Origin: Crocosphaera sp.
Lineage (GTDB): Bacteria > Cyanobacteriota > Cyanobacteriia > Cyanobacteriales > Microcystaceae
Direction: 5' to 3'
NCBI RefSeq assembly: GCF_030064895.1
Contig: NZ_JASJEB010000010.1
Location: 1 to 64,000, forward strand
DNA length: 64,000 nucleotides
Numbering within the stretch: the first letter of the stretch is position 1; every line of letters starts with the position of its first letter. Both the position numbers and the translations under genes were made by a program. A model generated the notes under the pieces. It searched no databases and had not been told where the DNA came from. It saw only the letters and a program-made list of their open reading frames with translations. Positions 45,468 to 54,338 of this stretch are shown here, piece after piece.

Positions 45468-46028
45468 TTATAATAACCAAGCAAACACATCTTGAACAGT
45501 AAGGTTAATTTTTTCACCAAAAGAAGGCGTAGGAAGTTTTAAATCTAGCCGATCAAATACTTCTATTTCTTGTTTAGGACGATAAATAAATATAGTTTGC
45601 TCATCAGGATCAATTAACCAACCCATTTGTGTCCCATACTGAAGACAATAGAGGATATTTTTAGTTACTTTGGTTTGACTTTGATCAGGTGATAAAATCT
45701 CAATTGTCCAATCTGGTGCGATGGGAAAAACATTAGCAATTTCTCCATTTTCATCACGGGGAATATGATCCCAAGTCATCACCACAATATCAGGAACAAT
45801 GGATCGATCGCCAAAAGTACAACGTAATTCAGGGAAAGCACGGGCGATCCGTTTCGGTTTTATGATACTATTAATGGTAGCAGTAAATTCCCCTTGAATG
45901 GCACTATGTTTCCCTTGTGGCATGGGTTTATCAATAATTTGACCGTTGATATATTCCCTTGCAGGTTTCTGTTCTGGTAGTTGCAGAAACTCCGCTAAGG
46001 TTAAACTTTTAGAGGGCGTTTGTACCAT
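45468..46028 (-). CDS. Uma2-family (DUF820) putative endonuclease
   Basis: 186 residues: PAREYINGQIIDKPMPQGKH at the N-terminus, the core VPDIVVMTWDHIP, WTIEILSPDQSQTKVTKNI and GTQMGWLIDPDEQTIFIYRP. The catalytic-type D, E and K are in place. It follows the aminotransferase gene by 19 bases on the same strand but is probably unrelated in function. Start at the ATG at 46028. Confidence 0.88.
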   Translation of the reverse strand: MVQTPSKSLTLAEFLQLPEQKPAREYINGQIIDKPMPQGKHSAIQGEFTATINSIIKPKRIARAFPELRCTFGDRSIVPDIVVMTWDHIPRDENGEIANVFPIAPDWTIEILSPDQSQTKVTKNILYCLQYGTQMGWLIDPDEQTIFIYRPKQEIEVFDRLDLKLPTPSFGEKINLTVQDVFAWLL

Positions 46029-46047
46029 TATTATGTGTAGCTAATTG

Positions 46048-47166
46048 TTAGTTAAACACTTCTTTTACAGCGATGACAACTTGTTTCATTTGTTCTTCTG
46101 TTAAAGCTAAACCACTGGGAATATAAAAACCTCGACGGGATAACCTTTCTGCTACTGGACAAGAAACGTCTTTTAATAATCCCATTTTATGAAAAACAGG
46201 TTGTTCGTGCATTCCCCAGAAAAAGGGACGGGTTCCTATTTTTTTCTCCCGTAAACGTTGCATTGCTTCTGCTGCATCGAAGGGAACATCATCCTTGATA
46301 ACCATCCCATAAACCCAATAAATACTATCAGCATAATCTGTTTTTACTAAAGGTAATTCTAACTGAGAAATATCTGCTAAAAGTTCCGTATAAATAGCCC
46401 CCATTTTACGCTTTCTTTGCACAAATTCTGGTAATCTTTCTAATTGTGCTAAACCAACAGCAGCTTGTAAATTAGTAAAGCGTAAATTCCAACCTAACTC
46501 TTCATGAATAAAACGTCTTTGTGGTTGAAAACAAAGGTTGCGTAAAGAGCGACATTTTTCCGCTAAACTATCATCATCAGTAACAATTATTCCCCCTTCT
46601 CCTGTGGTAACGTGCTTGTTAGGATAAAAGCTAAAGGTACTAATATCTCCAAAACTACCGCAGGGTTTTCCCCTATAGGTTTGACCGTGCATTTCTGCTG
46701 CATCTTCAATAATTTTTAAACCATATTTATCTGCAATTTCTAACACAGGGTTCATGTCCACAGGTAGGCCATAAATATGCACCACCATGATCGCTTTTGT
46801 CTTAGAAGTAATCTTAGCTTCTATTTGGCTAACATCCATATTCCAGGTCACAGGGTCGCTGTCTACCACCACAGGAATAGCACCTGCTCTTACAATAGCT
46901 GCACCGCATGATATAATAGTGAAGGTAGGTAGAATGACCTCATCTCCTGCTTGAATGTCTAAAGCAACCACCGCAGCATCTAAAGCAACCGAACCATTAC
47001 AGACAGTAATTGCGTGTTTTCTGCCGATGGTTTCTGCAAAATCTGCCTCAAACCTTTTGACAAAAGGTCCTTCTGAAGAAATCCAACCGGTATCAATACA
47101 TTCGTTTAAATATTGCTTCTCATTGCCATTAAGTAAAGGTTCATTAACAGGGATAAAGTCTGCCAT
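46048..47166 (-). CDS. DegT/DnrJ/EryC1 sugar aminotransferase
   Basis: PLP-dependent aminotransferase acting on nucleotide-linked keto-sugars. 372 residues. PLP-site blocks: CNGSVALDAAVVALDI, EDAAEMHGQTYRGKPCGS and the Schiff-base Lys in SFYPNKHVTTGEGG. The C-terminus is complete. It lies next to a cupin gene and a membrane glycosyltransferase on the same strand, so a surface polysaccharide or glycan operon is likely. Exact sugar unknown. Confidence 0.9.
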   Translation of the reverse strand: MADFIPVNEPLLNGNEKQYLNECIDTGWISSEGPFVKRFEADFAETIGRKHAITVCNGSVALDAAVVALDIQAGDEVILPTFTIISCGAAIVRAGAIPVVVDSDPVTWNMDVSQIEAKITSKTKAIMVVHIYGLPVDMNPVLEIADKYGLKIIEDAAEMHGQTYRGKPCGSFGDISTFSFYPNKHVTTGEGGIIVTDDDSLAEKCRSLRNLCFQPQRRFIHEELGWNLRFTNLQAAVGLAQLERLPEFVQRKRKMGAIYTELLADISQLELPLVKTDYADSIYWVYGMVIKDDVPFDAAEAMQRLREKKIGTRPFFWGMHEQPVFHKMGLLKDVSCPVAERLSRRGFYIPSGLALTEEQMKQVVIAVKEVFN

Positions 47167-47213
47167 AAGAGTTATATTCTCAAGATAAATTTTTATTGAG
47201 TTAATTGCTGTTT

Positions 47214-47669
47214 TTATTTTACATCTGCTTGACTTGCATCAATACCAGTAAAACGAACTTTATCGTTATCTCCAACATAAGGACCTTGTTTAACTTCAAT
47301 CATTTCTAATTCTTCTAATACCTCAAAACCATGACCTCCTTTAATTAAGAGAATAACATCTCCTGCTTGTAAAATACGACTTTCTAAATAATCTTGCTCA
47401 TCATTATAAAAATCAACCCGTAGTTTTCCTTTTTTAATTAATAAGACTTCTTGGGTATAAAAAACCTCTCTACGAACTTGTCTATGAATGTGAGGTTTAA
47501 TAATTTTTCCCTCTGGGTGTTTCATGTAAGCAAGTTGCTGAGAATAACTATCCGGGGTAAAAAAATGGATTCCTGGTTGACGAAACTCAAAGGGAAGAAT
47601 AATGGCTAATACTTGACCATTATAACTAATTTCCTCGATCATGTTTTGACTATTGGTTTGTTGAATCAT
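47214..47669 (-). CDS. Cupin-fold protein of the sugar cluster
   Basis: 151 residues of a single cupin barrel: KPHIHRQVRREVFYTQEVLL-KKGKLRVDFY holds the His residues and Glu of cupin motif 1, and GDVILLIKGGHGFEVLEE is motif 2. Likely a sugar epimerase/isomerase or a small-molecule-binding cupin. It precedes the aminotransferase gene by 47 bases and is in the same direction. Specificity unknown. Confidence 0.75.
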   Translation of the reverse strand: MIQQTNSQNMIEEISYNGQVLAIILPFEFRQPGIHFFTPDSYSQQLAYMKHPEGKIIKPHIHRQVRREVFYTQEVLLIKKGKLRVDFYNDEQDYLESRILQAGDVILLIKGGHGFEVLEELEMIEVKQGPYVGDNDKVRFTGIDASQADVK

Positions 47670-47759
47670 TATATTAAGTTTAATGGGGCAAAAACTCGCT
47701 TCAACTCTAAATTGTATCAGCTTGTTTGGTTAATGTCGAATTAAGTGAGCAATTTTATC

Positions 47760-49589
47760 TTAGTTAACTTGATTTTTAGGCATTACTTTTGCTTCGTATA
47801 GGGTATATTTTCCTTTTTTTCCTAGAGGATTAAATTGCACCTGAAACAGCGAATTACTATTATCTTCTAGGGTAAATGTTTCAGAGGGAGAAGTCGGAAT
47901 TTCACAAGCACGAAAAGGATAACAAACATATACAAAATCTGACTGGTTATTTTCGGTTAATGTTTGACCTAGCTTGATTAAACTTTCTGGTTGATCAACA
48001 CGGAAAAATAGTTTATCTTTACGCAAAGGAGACTCTAATATTTGCGCTGCGAACTGATGAGAAACTGCCACAATTTGACGACTATCATTATCTAAAAATT
48101 CGATGGCTTCTGTAACTCCCCGATGATTTTTCTGAAAAAAATTAGTTCCTAAATACATATTTTTGTATATTCCAATGATCACAAATATGGAGAATAAGAA
48201 AATTGTATAATATTTGATGATAGATTTTGAATTGTCCAGAAAAACCTGCAATTGATGAACAATCATAATTGAGAAAAAAGGTAGCAAGATTAATAAATAT
48301 CTCTGTCCCCATTGTTTCCCACCAACTGCAATTTCATCGGAACCAGAATCTACTAATAAAGCGACTCCCGCAGTAAACAATAACCCCAGTACATAAACTA
48401 AAGCCATTCTTTGAGTAATATTTATTTCTTCTTTCCAAGCCAAGAACAACCAAACTAATGATAAAATAATCGCAACCGCATAAAGTCTAAGAAAAAGTCT
48501 GATTTCGTCTGTTCCATGAGTATTATACCAATAGACACTTGTTATTAAAGAAAAGACAATAAACGATATCAAAATGATTCTTGGTGTTTTTTCTTGAAAG
48601 CTTTTTTTGACCAGAAATAGCAACAAATAAAGTAAAGAGAAACAAGCAACAGGAAAGAACTCAAAAAAGGTAACAATAATTTCCAGAAAACTCTCCCAAG
48701 CTTCCCTTAAACGCCTAGCTATGGTGAATCCTTCGACAATTTGTAGACCATGAATTCCCAAAATATGACCATAAATTAGTTGATTACTGATAAAAAATAA
48801 TCCAACAGTAACATACATAACTAAAATAAAAATCCAGCCCTTATCCCCTAAATAAGAAAGTTGATCTAAATTCAATTTCCGAGGCAAATCAACATTATTT
48901 CCTGACCTCATATTAGACAAATATCTGATAATTATCATCACTCCTACCAGAAAAGTTAAAGTAGCAACCATTGCCAAAAATTCTGAGCGTATCCAAGCAG
49001 ATAAACCAACAAAAAAACCACTTAAAATTGCTTCTTTTATGGTTATGGATTCCCTTGGGATAAATAAAATTATCATACCAATCAAACAAAAGAGAACCGC
49101 TAAAGTATGCTCCCAATACATCCCCGAATACAAAGTTAAATTAGAAGCAAAAATCAAGAGAAATATAGATAAACATTGCTGGAATTGTGTTAACTTTAAA
49201 CAACGACAATAAATATTAAACCCAATCCAAATTAACCAAGTAGAAAGCAAAGGAATAACATATAAACCCCGTTCACCAAATAAAGTATAAAAAGGAGCAG
49301 TAATCAAAGAAAAAGTATAAGGAAAAGTGATATAATATTTATCATTCAAATAGTAAACAAAAGGTTCTTCATAAGGGTATAAACCATTCTCCCAGAGTTG
49401 ATGAACCCACTCAGCATCAGGGGTGACTAAATCAATTTGAAAAATACCTTCCCCTAATTGTTGAGCTAATAAAGCCTTCAAACCACCATCACCACTAAAA
49501 TATACTCCATCAGGAACTATAGCTAGTAAATACAAAGAAAAAGCAATACCAGAGGCTATGATAAACCAAGATAATCCATATCTAATCAT
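47760..49589 (-). CDS. Large membrane glycosyltransferase-like protein
   Basis: 609 residues, about 12 membrane segments. The N-terminal loop after the first segment (VYFSGDGGLKALLAQQLGEG) has the acidic pair expected of GT-C fold transferases, and the last 100 residues form a soluble domain. It is upstream of the cupin and aminotransferase genes on the same strand (90 bases). Transfer of a sugar to a lipid or glycan acceptor is inferred. Confidence 0.7.
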   Translation of the reverse strand: MIRYGLSWFIIASGIAFSLYLLAIVPDGVYFSGDGGLKALLAQQLGEGIFQIDLVTPDAEWVHQLWENGLYPYEEPFVYYLNDKYYITFPYTFSLITAPFYTLFGERGLYVIPLLSTWLIWIGFNIYCRCLKLTQFQQCLSIFLLIFASNLTLYSGMYWEHTLAVLFCLIGMIILFIPRESITIKEAILSGFFVGLSAWIRSEFLAMVATLTFLVGVMIIIRYLSNMRSGNNVDLPRKLNLDQLSYLGDKGWIFILVMYVTVGLFFISNQLIYGHILGIHGLQIVEGFTIARRLREAWESFLEIIVTFFEFFPVACFSLLYLLLFLVKKSFQEKTPRIILISFIVFSLITSVYWYNTHGTDEIRLFLRLYAVAIILSLVWLFLAWKEEINITQRMALVYVLGLLFTAGVALLVDSGSDEIAVGGKQWGQRYLLILLPFFSIMIVHQLQVFLDNSKSIIKYYTIFLFSIFVIIGIYKNMYLGTNFFQKNHRGVTEAIEFLDNDSRQIVAVSHQFAAQILESPLRKDKLFFRVDQPESLIKLGQTLTENNQSDFVYVCYPFRACEIPTSPSETFTLEDNSNSLFQVQFNPLGKKGKYTLYEAKVMPKNQVN

Positions 49590-49848
49590 TTTTATTTAAT
49601 GGCATTTATGTTATTAATTTGTCAAGCTGACAGCCAACTACAAGTCAACCTAACATATTTATTTTGACTTGACTATATATGACTATATTTGTGTTGAATA
49701 TTTATAATAGCACGTTCAAGTATCCTCCATCATTTCTTGATAAGTATCCCAGGATTTTCGGTTTCTGATAATAACACAGTCGGCACTATAGCAATGTAAA
49801 GTACCCCAACTAATAATGAACTGACAAGTTTACTGGCTCATAGGAAAT

Positions 49849-49881
49849 ATTCTAGACATTATGTACAGGTATGTCTAGAAT
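49849..49881. repeat. Inverted repeat with 11-base arms
   Basis: ATTCTAGACAT (49849-49859) and ATGTCTAGAAT (49871-49881) around an 11-base loop. GTACAGGT occurs inside and again just after it (49863 and 49883). It lies 260 bases upstream of the glycosyltransferase gene. It could be an operator. Confidence 0.4.
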
Positions 49882-49921
49882 TGTACAGGTTTTTGTTTTC
49901 TAGAAGAAATTCCAACTATAC

Positions 49922-49953
49922 AAAAAATATCCCTATCTTACAGAAAGATAGGG
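49922..49953 (-). terminator. Rho-independent terminator of the PEP-CTERM gene
   Basis: Stem CCCTATCTT (49931-49939) and AAGATAGGG (49945-49953); on the minus strand a run of six T follows. It lies about 107 bases after the PEP-CTERM gene stop. Confidence 0.7.
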
Positions 49954-50059
49954 AGGAATAGAAAACATTAGGATAAAAGAACTAAAAAATAGATAGTTAA
50001 ACCCCTAATGATATAAACAAGTCACTAAAAATAGTTGCCTATATTAGTTTCTATTCTTA

Positions 50060-50764
50060 TTAATGAGAATTTTTGCGACGACGACTAATTAAACCAGCCC
50101 CAGCAACTGTAGCAAGACCTAAAATCATTCCAGGTTCAGGAGTTGATTGTGCTACTGTTTCAAATTCGTATCTGATTCTGACTGTAACATCTGAATTACC
50201 ATTGTTACCTGTAGTAACATCACTAGGTACAGAACCTCCTTGTGAACCCACGGATGAGAGCAGAATACTAACTGCGTTAGTTCCACCGATTAATGAGGAA
50301 AGGTCATCTCCATCAGCAGTAGAATAGGTTTCCGAGTCAGTTTGACCAACTACTGAATCTGTTCCTACAATATTAACAGCCCCATTATCTGGAACATCCC
50401 CAACAAATCCAGGAGTAGATAGTGAGTCAGATACACTTAGACCTAAAGCTCCAGCTACTGCAGCAGTTAAAGTTGCAGTGGCAGTTAGAGGAGTAGGACT
50501 TCCAACAGCCTGATCACCAGAGCCTATAGGGAACACTAAAGCTGTATTATTCAAAGTAGCATCAAATTCGAGTGAGATCTCGAAACCAATTAATTCACCT
50601 AAACTAGAATCAAATCCATCGAAATCTATTGTTTCATCACCGTCTAAACTGTCAAAGACAACAGAAGCTTCTTGAAAAGGTGTAAACGACATTGCACTGG
50701 CGGTACCAGCAAATACCATTGTGGTTAGGGAACTGACTGCAACAGCCTTTAGGATAGAAACCAT
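50060..50764 (-). CDS. PEP-CTERM sorted exported protein
   Basis: 234 residues from the ATG at 50764, which has GAGGAG before it. A signal peptide (VSILKAVAVSSLTTMVFAGT) leads to a Ser/Thr/Asp/Gly-rich mature part of about 180 residues without cysteines. The C-terminus is the sorting signal: PEP in TPEPGMIL, a hydrophobic stretch and the basic tail SRRRKNSH. Such proteins are cut by an exosortase and placed on the surface, often in exopolysaccharide-making strains. The polysaccharide genes nearby agree. Confidence 0.88.
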   Translation of the reverse strand: MVSILKAVAVSSLTTMVFAGTASAMSFTPFQEASVVFDSLDGDETIDFDGFDSSLGELIGFEISLEFDATLNNTALVFPIGSGDQAVGSPTPLTATATLTAAVAGALGLSVSDSLSTPGFVGDVPDNGAVNIVGTDSVVGQTDSETYSTADGDDLSSLIGGTNAVSILLSSVGSQGGSVPSDVTTGNNGNSDVTVRIRYEFETVAQSTPEPGMILGLATVAGAGLISRRRKNSH

Positions 50765-50830
50765 ACGTAACTCCTCGTTATGTTGATAATTACTAAGAAT
50801 GATAAGTATATCATTAGCAAGATTACGCAC

Positions 50831-51117
50831 ATAGTATATACGTGAAACTTTGTAAATGTCAAGGTCAATTTCTGTAAAACTTATACACTTATGTTAATAA
50901 TGCTTAAAGGGTAGATTGTTATTGTTTCTGTTCTGGTTGAGTCTGGTAGTTTATCCCAGATTTCTCGGAAAATCTGCCCATTGCTGAGACGGTATTTTCC
51001 AGATCATTAATCGAGTAATATTTCACTAATTATCCCGCATTTCTCACAAATTCTGCGATCGCTAAACCTAAAACCATTATGTAATATGAGTTTGACCTTG
51101 ATTTGAGGAGCGAGTTA
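50831..51117. other. Intergenic region without a recognised gene
   Basis: About 290 bases between the PEP-CTERM promoter and the end of pap. HIP1-type sites lie near its end. I found no RNA gene or open frame. Confidence 0.35.
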
Positions 51118-51138
51118 AAAATAGCAGTGTGCTATTTT
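51118..51138 (-). terminator. Probable terminator of pap
   Basis: Stem AAAATAGCA (51118-51126) and TGCTATTTT (51130-51138) around GTG. On the minus strand the stem ends in a run of T and lies 30 bases after the pap stop. The T-run is partly in the stem, so it is of moderate strength. Confidence 0.55.
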
Positions 51139-51167
51139 AAGCGATCGCTGTTTATTGTAGTGAAAGG

Positions 51168-52658
51168 TCACCGTTTTTTTAACTCAGTTTCAATCGCATT
51201 AATTACCGTTTCTAAAACATGAACACGGGCATAATACTTATCATTGCCAGGTACAATCGTCCAGGGAGCATAAGGTGTGTTGGTACGGGCAATCATTTGG
51301 TTAACTGCCACATTATATAACGGCCATTTTTCTCTGTTTCGCCAGTCTTCATCCGTCAATTTATAGGATTTAAACGGGTTGTCTTTTCTCTCTTCAAACC
51401 GTCTCAATTGCTCTTCAAAACTAATATGTAACCAGAATTTAACGATAACACAACCAGAAGTAGTTAACTGTGCTTCAAACTCATTAATTTCCTTGTAAGA
51501 ACCTCGCCATTCTAGCTCCGAAGCAAACCCTTCTACCCTTTCTACTAAAACTCTTCCATACCAACTCCTATCAAAAATACCTATACTTCCTTCTCTGGGA
51601 ATTTGTCGCCAAAACCGCCATAAATAATGATAGTTTAACTCTTCTGTTGTTGGGGCAGCAAAAGCATGGACTTGATAACTTCTCGGGTCTAAAGTATCAG
51701 TTAAACGTTTAATCGCACCACCCTTACCAGAAGCGTCCCATCCTTCAAACAAAGCTAAAACAGGAATATTTTTTTGAAAAATTTGTAACTGTAACTGTCT
51801 TAATTTAACCTGTGCTTCCCTTAACCGTTGTTTATAATCGTCCTTGAGTAGATGTAAACCTAAATCTATTTTGTCCAAAAAATCCGGTTCTGTGGGTTGT
51901 AACTCCGTTTGGGGGGGTAAAGGGGGAATATCTGTTTTCGGCAGTTTGAGACGGTCTAAAGCTTGGGTAATGGTGGCTACAACTTGAGATAATACCTTAA
52001 CTCTAGCCCAACGTTGACAGTCCCCTTCCACCAGGGTCCAAGATGCGTGGCCGGTACTGGTATAGGTTAACATTTCCTCAGCAAAGGCAGCATAGCGATC
52101 GTATTCCTTGGCCTGTTGCCAATCTTCTGGGCGCACTCGCCACGATTCTAACTCATCGGACTCATATTTTTTCAATCGCTTCTTCAGTTCTTTTTTACTC
52201 AAATGTATCCAAAATTTTGCCATCGCTACGCCATCATCTACTAATTGACGCTCAAACGAGTTAATATCTCGCATTAACAAAGGAATACTCCCATCAGTTT
52301 CTATATCAAACAGACGATCTTCTAAAACATGGGTGTACCAACTATGGTAAAAAATTCCAATACTGCCTTTTGGGGGTAATTTATGCCAAAATCGCCAAAG
52401 AAAGGGATATTTCTGCTCTTGTTCCGTAGCTGATAAAATAGGATGAACCTTAAAGCCACGGGGGTCCATATAACCGATGGTTTTCTGTAATAGCTTTCCC
52501 TTACCAGCAGCGGCCCACCCTTCCAAAACGATAATAACTGGTAGCTTATGATCCCAACAGTCTTTTTGTAGCGATCGCAACTGTTGCATCAATGCTTCTA
52601 TCTCGCTGTTGTAAGTTTCTTTATCTAAAGTTAATTTGAGATCCAGACTATCTAACAT
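51168..52658 (-). CDS. pap: Polyphosphate:AMP phosphotransferase (two-domain PPK2)
   Basis: 496 residues with two PPK2 domains. The first Walker A is GWAAAGKGKLLQK near residue 50, the second GWDASGKGGAIKRL near residue 310; each is followed by a WRFW.QIP-type block and the catalytic Asp (DRSWYGRVLVERVEG in the second, HSWYTHVLEDR in the first). Two-domain PPK2 enzymes transfer phosphate from polyphosphate to AMP. The first domain has diverged (HSWYTH for DRSWY). Single gene; the palindrome at 52701 precedes it. Confidence 0.9.
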   Translation of the reverse strand: MLDSLDLKLTLDKETYNSEIEALMQQLRSLQKDCWDHKLPVIIVLEGWAAAGKGKLLQKTIGYMDPRGFKVHPILSATEQEQKYPFLWRFWHKLPPKGSIGIFYHSWYTHVLEDRLFDIETDGSIPLLMRDINSFERQLVDDGVAMAKFWIHLSKKELKKRLKKYESDELESWRVRPEDWQQAKEYDRYAAFAEEMLTYTSTGHASWTLVEGDCQRWARVKVLSQVVATITQALDRLKLPKTDIPPLPPQTELQPTEPDFLDKIDLGLHLLKDDYKQRLREAQVKLRQLQLQIFQKNIPVLALFEGWDASGKGGAIKRLTDTLDPRSYQVHAFAAPTTEELNYHYLWRFWRQIPREGSIGIFDRSWYGRVLVERVEGFASELEWRGSYKEINEFEAQLTTSGCVIVKFWLHISFEEQLRRFEERKDNPFKSYKLTDEDWRNREKWPLYNVAVNQMIARTNTPYAPWTIVPGNDKYYARVHVLETVINAIETELKKR

Positions 52659-52700
52659 TTCTAGTTTAAGATTTTTCTTTATTATACATCTAATTTCTTG

Positions 52701-52725
52701 GTAAGGTGGGCATTGCCCACCTTAC
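52701..52725. repeat. 25-base palindrome GTAAGGTGGGCA/TGCCCACCTTAC
   Basis: Two perfect 12-base arms around one base (52713). It sits 4 bases after the hemF stop. A half copy lies at 36531-36546. It may serve as an end signal for hemF, but no T-run follows on that strand. Confidence 0.7.
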
Positions 52726-52729
52726 ATTT

Positions 52730-53761
52730 TTAAGCGTTCCAGTTAACCCAATCTTGAGGTTTTAAGAAGGTATTATATAATTCAGCTTCGGGGGTGTTTG
52801 TTTCAGGTTTATAACAGTATTCCCAACGAACTAAAGGAGGTAAAGACATTAAAATAGATTCTGTACGACCATTAGTTTGTAACCCGAAAATTGTGCCGCG
52901 ATCGTAAACTAAATTAAACTCAACATAACGTCCCCGACGATACAATTGGAACTGTCTTTGTTTGTCATCATATTCCGTGTTCCGACGCTTCTCAACAATA
53001 GGAAGATAAGCAGTTAAAAAAGCCCTTCCACAGTCATTAACAAAAGCAAATAAATCTTCCCAAGTACGGTTTTCTTGAGGGGGTAACTCATTACTATATT
53101 GTGCTGCTGCCTTATCAGCATGGGGACCACGATATAAGGGGTCGGTTCCATCTTGATAATCAAAGAAAAGACCGCCAACTCCACGGGTTTCTTGACGATG
53201 TTTGAGATAGAAATATTCATCACACCAAGGTTTAAACACAGGATAATATTCAGGGTGATGTTTATCGCAAGTTTCCTTTAAAGTTTGATGAAAATGTTTT
53301 ACATCTTCTGCAAATGGATAATAGGGAGTTAAGTCAATACCACCCCCAAACCACCAAACTGGCCCCGCTTCAAAATAGCGATAGTTGAGGTGAACCGTGG
53401 GAACATAAGGGTTACGGGGATGTAGTACCATAGAAGTCCCTGTGGCGTAGAAACCGTGTCCTTCTGCTTCAGGACGCTGTTTTAAGATAGATGGGGGTAA
53501 CTGTTTTCCCCAAACTTCCGAAAAATTTACCCCACCTTGTTCTAATAAATTACCGTCTCTAATCACACGAGAACGGCCACCACCACCTTCTTCTCTATCC
53601 CAACTATCCTGACGAAAGGTACTACCACCATCTGCTTTTTCAAGTCCCTGGCAAATTTCATCTTGAAGGGTTTTCATGAACTCACTAACCCTTGTTTTAG
53701 CGTCTGAGGGGGGTAAAGAGGTTTGTTTAGGAGTAGTAACGTCTGTTGTTATCGGGGTCAT
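52730..53761 (-). CDS. hemF: Oxygen-dependent coproporphyrinogen III oxidase
   Basis: Converts coproporphyrinogen III to protoporphyrinogen IX for heme and chlorophyll. 343 residues. Recognised blocks: [56 protein letters not shown], and [20 protein letters not shown], with the His and Asp of the active site. The N-terminus has about 30 extra polar residues. Single gene. Confidence 0.96.
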   Translation of the reverse strand: MTPITTDVTTPKQTSLPPSDAKTRVSEFMKTLQDEICQGLEKADGGSTFRQDSWDREEGGGGRSRVIRDGNLLEQGGVNFSEVWGKQLPPSILKQRPEAEGHGFYATGTSMVLHPRNPYVPTVHLNYRYFEAGPVWWFGGGIDLTPYYPFAEDVKHFHQTLKETCDKHHPEYYPVFKPWCDEYFYLKHRQETRGVGGLFFDYQDGTDPLYRGPHADKAAAQYSNELPPQENRTWEDLFAFVNDCGRAFLTAYLPIVEKRRNTEYDDKQRQFQLYRRGRYVEFNLVYDRGTIFGLQTNGRTESILMSLPPLVRWEYCYKPETNTPEAELYNTFLKPQDWVNWNA

Positions 53762-53876
53762 AATCTCGTTTTAGGACTTTTAGTGAAACATTCAACAGTA
53801 ACTTGTCCATGACAGTGAAAAAGTTACTCTTAGATCAATCTAAAGCTTGATGGGTCAGAAGTATCATTAAGTTTAT

Positions 53877-54315
53877 TGACATACTCCACTGGCTTGCATC
53901 CGAGTGGATTCTCTAAGCATCACTGCATAAGATTTCTGACTCAACGAGTTCGCTTACATTAAAGTCTTCTCAGTCCTTAACCCAGAGGCGATTCTCTCCT
54001 CAGACTTTTACCCCATTTCAGAGGTCTGTTTGCGTATGCCCTACGCTACAGTTCAAAACCGAAAACTTGGTTTGTCTGGTACTTGATGCTGAAGGCTTTT
54101 ACCTGTACAAGCTTTTCTGTACAGAACCCCATAGCCTGAGTTTTCAAGGTGCGTTGCCATTAGGCCACTGGGTTTTTAGAGCGGTTGATTACCCTGTCCG
54201 CTATACTCTAATTATACATAATAAAAGCCCTCCTAAAAGCGCACCGCCCCGTCTGAGGTTCCCTCAGACATAGGGACGGAGCAAGAGGGACGGGGCTTTA
54301 AACCCAAATTTTCGG
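53877..54315 (-). mobile_element. IS200/IS605-like remnant with omega-RNA-like ends, no tnpB
   Basis: One end has TTGACATACTCCACT with the hairpin TCCACT/AGTGGA (53885-53908) followed by 'ttct'; read on the minus strand this gives AGAATCCACT...AGTGGAGTATGTCAA, like the 3' end of cyanobacterial TnpB omega RNAs. The other end has nested stems GCCCCGTC/GACGGGGC with TCTGAGG/CTCAGA (about 54245-54297). About 440 bases lie between, with no tnpA or tnpB frame. The shared 'ggacgggg.tt.aaa.cc' also ends the element at 33800-34105. Confidence 0.5.
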
Positions 54316-54338
54316 TAATTGTCAATGTTATTATGGGA

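Noticed and set aside
54067-54273. 68-codon frame inside the second IS605-like remnant
   Set aside because: It runs through structured element ends and matches no TnpA or TnpB motif.
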